Position numbers and translations under genes: made by a program. A model generated the notes under the pieces. The model did no database searches. It was not told where the DNA came from and saw nothing but the letters and a program-made list of their open reading frames with translations. Shown in pieces: positions 7,703 to 11,248 of a stretch of 11,248 bases of DNA (position 1 is its first letter; each line of letters begins with the position of its first letter). The stretch lies in NCBI GenBank assembly GCA_944321005.1, contig CALUJT010000046.1:1-11248 (forward strand), written 5' to 3'. Source of the DNA: an uncultured Atopobiaceae bacterium. GTDB lineage: Bacteria; Actinomycetota; Coriobacteriia; Coriobacteriales; Atopobiaceae.

Positions 7703-8379
7703 TAGTTGTCCTCCTTGGAGCACATGGCGGCAAGCGCGAAGCTCGGGATGTCAAGTTCGATGGGGCTGTCGTAGAGGTCGCCGGGGCGCACGAACATGAG
7801 CGCGGTCATGAGGCGCGCCATCGTGGGGACGCTCTCGCGCATGCCCCCGTCGAGCCAGCGCAGCAGCACGCCCACCTCGGCAGAGATGGCAAACGTGAGG
7901 TAGTAGTCGAAGAGGGGCCCCAGGGCGCGCAGGTCCAGACCGTCCAGGGCGCGCATGCCCACGACCTCGTGGACCACGGCCTTGATGCGCTCGGCAAAGG
8001 CCGGGTCTCCCCCCTTGCCCAGGAGCGGGCGAAGGTAGTCCCCGCGGTCGCGCACGGCGGCGAGAAGTGCCTCGGCGCCGGGGGCGGGCTCGCCGTGGTC
8101 GAGCGCGCGGCGCAGGTCGTCCAGGTGGCTGGCGGATATGCGCGCGAGCGGGGCGCGGAGCTCTGCGAGCGTCTCGTCCTCGATCTGGCGCACGAGGTCC
8201 GGGATGTCGCGGAAGTGGGAGTAGAACGTGCGGCGCGTGACGCCGGCGCGCTCCGTGACGGCGGTCACGGTGACGCGGGAGAGGTCGCCCGTGGCGGAGA
8301 TCTCCTCGGCGAGGGCGCGGCGCAGGGCGCGGCGGGTGCGGACGCTCCTGCGGTCGGTGCTGAGCACGCATTCCTGCAT
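7702..8379 (-). CDS. TetR/AcrR family transcriptional regulator
   Basis: The 225-residue product has a TetR-type DNA-binding N-terminus: helix 1 at about 13-29 and the HTH at about 36-57, ending in AGVTRRTFYSHF, the family's typical recognition helix. The C-terminal ligand-binding region is helical and not diagnostic. The stop codon TAA shares one base with the ATG of the activase gene (TAATG), so the regulator and the activase are one transcription unit and probably translationally coupled. Longer reading is possible from a TTG at 8430, but that would put the repeated TGCACA sites inside the gene, so I prefer the ATG at 8379 (weak AAGGGA upstream). A GTG at 8367 with AGGA before it is another option. 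Likely role: ligand-responsive autoregulation of the tetR-activase operon. Confidence 0.85.
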   Translation of the reverse strand: MQECVLSTDRRSVRTRRALRRALAEEISATGDLSRVTVTAVTERAGVTRRTFYSHFRDIPDLVRQIEDETLAELRAPLARISASHLDDLRRALDHGEPAPGAEALLAAVRDRGDYLRPLLGKGGDPAFAERIKAVVHEVVGMRALDGLDLRALGPLFDYYLTFAISAEVGVLLRWLDGGMRESVPTMARLMTALMFVRPGDLYDSPIELDIPSFALAAMCSKEDN

Positions 8380-8400
8380 GTGGCGGGTGGTCCCTTCGAC

Positions 8401-8438
8401 GTATTGCACAGCTTGCGTAGTATTGCACAACCTGTGCA
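8401..8438 (-). promoter_or_regulatory. Probable TetR operator and promoter region
   Basis: GTATTGCACA occurs twice, at 8401-8410 and 8420-8429 (19-bp period). The second copy also forms a 15-bp dyad, TGCACA-ACC-TGTGCA, at 8424-8438. On the minus strand the repeats coincide with a poor promoter match (TTGTGC, 18 bp, CAATAC). The block is 22 nt upstream of the chosen tetR start. Dyads of this size are typical TetR-family operators, so autorepression is the simplest reading. Confidence 0.5.
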
Positions 8439-8507
8439 GAAACCTTGCGACGCAGGGACAGCCACAGCTTCTCCACGGTGCACGCGTGACGGGGCGGCGT
8501 GACCAGA

Positions 8508-8533
8508 GGGGCGGGGTGACGGAGGGGGCAGGG
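8508..8533 (+). other. G-quadruplex-type motif
   Basis: Four G-runs on the plus strand fit the G3+N1-7 rule: GGGG, C, GGGG, TGACGGA, GGGGG, CA, GGG. It lies between the stop of the binding-protein gene and the tetR promoter region, on the template strand for both minus-strand genes. In GC-rich DNA such motifs can be accidental. No classic terminator was seen in this 183-bp gap. Confidence 0.35.
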
Positions 8534-8562
8534 TGGTGAGCGGCACGTAGCCGCGCTCGCCG

Positions 8563-9549
8563 TCACTCGTCGCGCTGGAGGCCGCGCTCGTCCACGTAGT
8601 CCTGCGTGATGGCGTCGCAGTCGACCCAGCCGTGCTCCAGCGTCACGGTCTTCTCGGCAGGCTCCTCCCCCGCCTCGAGCCTCGCCAGGACGTCGGCGAC
8701 CGCGGGGCCCGGGGACGGGTCGCGCCAGCCGTCGAAGTTCCAGTTGCCGGCCAGAACCTCCTCGAGCGCCCACGTGTTGTGGTCGAACGCCATCACGACG
8801 ACGTCCCCGTCTCGCCCGTGGGTGATTCCGGAGGAGTCGAGGGCCACCACCGCGCCGCGGGCCATCTCGTCGCTCTCCGCGTAGATGACGTTGAAGCTCT
8901 TGCCGGAGTCGATGACCTCCTGCGTGATCTCCTGTGCCGCGACCGCGTTTCCCGAGGCGGGCTTCCGGGAGACGACGCTCCAGCCGTCGCGGGCCTCGAC
9001 GGCCTCGTCGAGGGCGGCGGCGTGGGCCGCCTGCGCGGCTGAGTCGGGCACGCCCTGGATGTGCACGATGTCGCAGCGGTCGAGCCCGCGCGCCGCCAGC
9101 CACTCGACGGCGTCGCGCGCCTCGGCGCCCGCGTCGGCGACGACGGCCGCTGCGTAGAGCTCCTCGTCCACGTCGAGGGCGCGGTCAAAGAGGATCGTGA
9201 GGGTCCCGGCGTCGTAGGAGTCCTTGAGCAGGGCCTCCCAGCCCTCGTTGCTCTCGGGGGAGGCGAGGAGGTACTTCACGCCCTTCTGGACGAGCTCGCG
9301 CGCGGAGGTTGTCTGGTCCTTGCTCTTGCTCTCGTAGGCGTACTCGGGGGCGACGTCGTCCCTCTGGTCGAGCGCCTCGCGCATGCTCTTGTCGGTGGCC
9401 TTACGGTAGCCCGACTCCGCCGGCTCGCCGTTGACGATGCCCACGTAGACGCGCTCTTCGGCGTCTGAGGACCCGCTGCAGCCCGAGAGGGCGAGAGCCC
9501 CCGCGACAGCGCCCGCCGCCCTGAGAAAGCCCCTTCTCGAAACTCCCAT
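8563..9549 (-). CDS. Sugar-type substrate-binding lipoprotein with Tat signal
   Basis: This 328-residue protein is a type I periplasmic-binding-fold protein (RbsB/LacI-like) that would be anchored outside the cytoplasmic membrane and bind a small ligand. The N-terminus is a twin-arginine lipoprotein signal: SRRGFLR at 4-10, a hydrophobic stretch to about 21, and lipobox LSGC with lipidated Cys24. The mature part starts with a short SGSSD linker, then VYVGIVNGEPAESGY, the usual first strand-loop. Further family-like segments are VKYLLASPES, TILFDRA, VHIQGVPDSAAQ and FNVIYAESDEMARGAV, then the late VVMAFDHN strand. I start at the ATG at 9549 (GGAGAG upstream) because this gives a clean signal peptide; an upstream in-frame start would add 26 residues before it. 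No permease or ATPase gene adjoins it. It follows coaX by 94 nt on the same strand. Ligand unknown. Confidence 0.85.
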   Translation of the reverse strand: MGVSRRGFLRAAGAVAGALALSGCSGSSDAEERVYVGIVNGEPAESGYRKATDKSMREALDQRDDVAPEYAYESKSKDQTTSARELVQKGVKYLLASPESNEGWEALLKDSYDAGTLTILFDRALDVDEELYAAAVVADAGAEARDAVEWLAARGLDRCDIVHIQGVPDSAAQAAHAAALDEAVEARDGWSVVSRKPASGNAVAAQEITQEVIDSGKSFNVIYAESDEMARGAVVALDSSGITHGRDGDVVVMAFDHNTWALEEVLAGNWNFDGWRDPSPGPAVADVLARLEAGEEPAEKTVTLEHGWVDCDAITQDYVDERGLQRDE

Positions 9550-9601
9550 GGCACTCTCCGTCCCTCGGTCCCATCGCGCCGGAGCTCGCGGCCGCGCGCG
9601 G

Positions 9602-9625
9602 GCGGGGTCCGGAAGATGTCCCCGC
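9602..9625. other. Small GC hairpin between coaX and the lipoprotein gene
   Basis: GCGGGG (9602-9607) and CCCCGC (9620-9625) can form a 6-bp stem with a 12-nt loop, starting 18 nt after the coaX stop codon on the minus strand. No T-run follows. It could attenuate read-through into the lipoprotein gene or be accidental. Confidence 0.2.
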
Positions 9626-9643
9626 ACCTGACATGCTAGCAGG

Positions 9644-10441
9644 TCAGCCGCGCCTGTTGGCGCTCCATAGGTGCCAGAGCCCGCGCAGCGTGAGCGTGTC
9701 GTCGACGCGCGCCTCGTGGCGTATGAGGTCCGCCATCGCCTGGGCGCCGTCCCCCGTCACCACCACCGGCGCCTCCCGCCCCAGCTCGGCCGTGACGGCG
9801 TCGAGCAGCCCGTCGATGCGCGCCACCTCGCCCAGGACCACGCCGGACTGCATCGCCGCGCGCGTGTTGCGGCCGATGACGGCGCGCGGGGCGCGAAGCT
9901 CGATCACGGGCAGGCGCGCAGCCGCGGCGGAAAGAGAGCGCGCCCCGAGGGCCACGCCGGGCGCGATGATGCCGCCCGCAAAGGCGCCGTCAGCGTCCAC
10001 GACCTCGAAGTTGGTGGTGGTTCCCAGGTCAACCACTATCACCGGGGCGCCGTACGTCTCGCGCGCGGCCACGACGTCCGCCACGCGGTCCGCACCTATC
10101 TCGGACGGGTCGTCGTAGCGCATCCTGAGGCCGGTCCTGAGGCCAGGTCCCACCACGTGCGCGCGCTCGCCGCAGGTCGCCGCAAGGGCGCGGCGCCAGA
10201 CGTCGGTCAGCGAGGGCACCACGCAGGCGAGGATGGCGGCGCCCGGGACGACCTCACCCATCATCGGGAGCGCCTGGGCGAGCTGCATGCGAGCCTCGTC
10301 CGCGGTGAGGCGCTCGCGCGTGGTGAGCTCCCAGGTGCCCACGAGCTCCCCGGCCGCAAAGAGCCCGAGGCGCGTGGTGGTGTTGCCCACGTCAACTGCC
10401 AGCAGGTTCTTCTCGCCCGCGTTCTTCTCGTCACGTGCCAC
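9644..10441 (-). CDS. coaX: Type III pantothenate kinase
   Basis: CoaX phosphorylates pantothenate with ATP, the first step of coenzyme A synthesis in the cytoplasm. The 265-residue length is typical. Visible motifs of the ASKHA-fold type III enzyme are DVGNTTT (17-23; phosphate-binding loop with Asp17), ACVVPS (72-77), YDDPSEIGADR (109-119), DLGTTT (138-143) and GGIIAPG (156-162). Asn144 follows the DLGTTT loop where Thr is more usual. The start is a GTG at 10441 with AGGAGG immediately upstream. Type III enzymes are not feedback-inhibited by CoA, in line with family knowledge. The lipoprotein gene lies downstream on the same strand and the OPT transporter is divergent. CoA supply and the CoA-related activase in this neighbourhood may be coincidental. 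Confidence 0.95.
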   Translation of the reverse strand: MARDEKNAGEKNLLAVDVGNTTTRLGLFAAGELVGTWELTTRERLTADEARMQLAQALPMMGEVVPGAAILACVVPSLTDVWRRALAATCGERAHVVGPGLRTGLRMRYDDPSEIGADRVADVVAARETYGAPVIVVDLGTTTNFEVVDADGAFAGGIIAPGVALGARSLSAAAARLPVIELRAPRAVIGRNTRAAMQSGVVLGEVARIDGLLDAVTAELGREAPVVVTGDGAQAMADLIRHEARVDDTLTLRGLWHLWSANRRG

Positions 10442-10548
10442 GAGGCCTCCTATTTTCTCGCCCCCACCCGTCCGCGGGGTCTCTATACTGTACCAGTCCC
10501 AGAAACCCGACTCCCCGCCAGGGGGAGCGGATATTCGAAGGAGAACAC
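10442..10548. promoter_or_regulatory. Divergent promoter region between coaX and the OPT transporter
   Basis: The 107-bp gap must hold both start signals. TATACT at 10484-10489 is a fair plus-strand -10 element and overlaps a minus-strand TATAGA (10487-10482); neither has a clear -35, so only the -10 region is proposed. Downstream, CTCCCC (10511-10516) and GGGGAG (10522-10527) form a leader hairpin just before the transporter's ribosome site AAGGAG (10538-10543). Confidence 0.4.
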
Positions 10549-11248
10549 ATGAGCGAAAGCAGCTCGCGCGCCTCGTGGCGCGAGCAGCTGAGCCCCGTTG
10601 GCATTGCCATCGGGTGCGTCGGCTGCGTCATCATCACGGCGTCTTCCGTCTACACCGCCCTCAAGCTGGGCGCGCTGCCGTGGCCCACCATCTTTACCTC
10701 CATCGTCGCGCTGTTTGCGCTGCGGGCCTTTGGCCGGCGCAGCCTCAACGAGGCCAACGTCACGCAGATCGTGATGTCGGCCGGCTCCATGGTGGCCGGC
10801 GGCCTTGCCTTCACCATCCCCGGCATCTGGATGCTCGGGCTCGCCGACGAGGTGAGCTGGGTCGAGATGCTCTTCGTGGCGCTCGCGGGCACGCTGCTGG
10901 GCCTCGTGTGCACCGCTGCGATCCGCCGGCGCTTCGTCGACGAGTCCGACCTCGAGTATCCCATCGGCACCGCCGCGGCAGAGACCCTCATGGCAACCCA
11001 GACCGGCGGCGCCACGGGCAGGCGGCTCTTTGGCTCCATGGGCCTCGCGGGCCTCTGGTGCGTGGCGCGCGACGCGCTGGGCCTCATGCCCGCGCTGGTG
11101 GCGCAGCTTCCCGTCCCGGGCGTGAGCTTTGGCATCTACAACTCCCCGCAGATGCTCGCCGTGGGCTTTCTCGTGGGCGGGTTTGCCGTGGCGTTCTGGT
11201 TCCTGGGGGCGCTCGTGGGCAACTTCGGCATCATCGTGGGCGGCCCCG
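10549..11248 (+). CDS. OPT family oligopeptide transporter, partial
   Basis: The first 233 residues of a multi-pass membrane protein are present and the gene runs off the right edge. Family signals are a short soluble N-terminus (about 1-15), a first membrane span with SSVYTALKLGALPWPTIF (32-49), then NEANVTQIVMSAGSMVAGG (67-85) and FTIPGIWML, and LEYPIGTAAAETL (135-147), which corresponds to the conserved PxGTAxAE-type segment of bacterial OPT/YSL proteins. Hydrophobic spans are seen at about 17-37, 46-60, 74-97, 105-124, 161-185 and 203-229. Members import peptides or metal-chelate complexes driven by the proton gradient; the substrate here is unknown. The ATG at 10549 has AAGGAG with 5-nt spacing. 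It is transcribed divergently from coaX. Confidence 0.9.
   Translation, partial: MSESSSRASWREQLSPVGIAIGCVGCVIITASSVYTALKLGALPWPTIFTSIVALFALRAFGRRSLNEANVTQIVMSAGSMVAGGLAFTIPGIWMLGLADEVSWVEMLFVALAGTLLGLVCTAAIRRRFVDESDLEYPIGTAAAETLMATQTGGATGRRLFGSMGLAGLWCVARDALGLMPALVAQLPVPGVSFGIYNSPQMLAVGFLVGGFAVAFWFLGALVGNFGIIVGGP

Noticed and set aside
3050..7705. A plus-strand open frame of about 1550 codons antisense to the activase gene
   Set aside because: Its translation is low-complexity, rich in Val, Ala, Leu, Gly, Asp, His and Glu without domain motifs. Such frames stay open because the codons TTA, CTA and TCA are rare in GC-rich genes. The minus-strand reading has clear conserved motifs throughout.
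7703..7723. Upstream start for the activase adding 7 residues
   Set aside because: The ATG at 7702 has an ideal AAGGAGG ribosome site and couples to the tetR stop; the upstream codon has neither.
7751..9103. Minus-strand 450-codon frame across tetR and the lipoprotein gene
   Set aside because: It overlaps two well-supported genes in other frames and crosses the operator region; composition is Arg/Pro/Gly-rich noise.

Overview
The window looks like chromosome from a high-GC anaerobic actinobacterium, most likely a member of the Coriobacteriia (Olsenella/Atopobiaceae-like). This is inferred from the GC-rich coding sequence, strong AAGGAG ribosome sites, a very large fused 2-hydroxyacyl-CoA dehydratase activase, a galactitol-type PTS component and an OPT transporter. 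No tRNA, rRNA, CRISPR array or insertion sequence was seen. Two genes are cut by the window edges: a PTS EIIA on the left and an OPT transporter on the right.

Left part (1-1940). Two minus-strand genes form an operon: a KDPG/KDPGal-type aldolase (312-932) followed by a GatA-like PTS EIIA (1-269, partial). They look like a module for import and cleavage of a sugar acid or polyol. A well-formed promoter (TTGAAA-N16-TAGAAT) lies at the edge of an AT-rich, about 400-bp spacer. On the far side of that spacer, divergently, is an Xre-type helix-turn-helix protein with three predicted membrane segments (1335-1940).

Middle (1958-8438). A 72-bp, almost perfect palindrome (1958-2029) fills the gap between the convergent HTH gene and a Cof-type HAD phosphatase (2032-2850, minus). 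Upstream of the phosphatase, and separated from it by a strong hairpin terminator, is a 1575-residue protein with two BadF/BcrA-type ATPase domains, a cysteine cluster and a DUF2229/HgdB-like reductase-type region (2975-7702, minus). Its start codon overlaps the stop codon of a TetR regulator (7702-8379), so the two are probably translationally coupled. Three TGCACA half-sites just upstream of tetR form a likely autoregulatory operator.

Right part (8563-11248). A Tat-exported, lipid-anchored sugar-type binding protein without ABC partners in view (8563-9549) follows type III pantothenate kinase coaX (9644-10441), both on the minus strand. The OPT transporter (10549 onward) is divergent from coaX. 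The most interesting points are the 72-bp nested palindrome, the TetR/all-in-one activase unit with its operator, the DgoA-like residue pattern of the aldolase, and the membrane-bound HTH protein facing an AT-rich control region.
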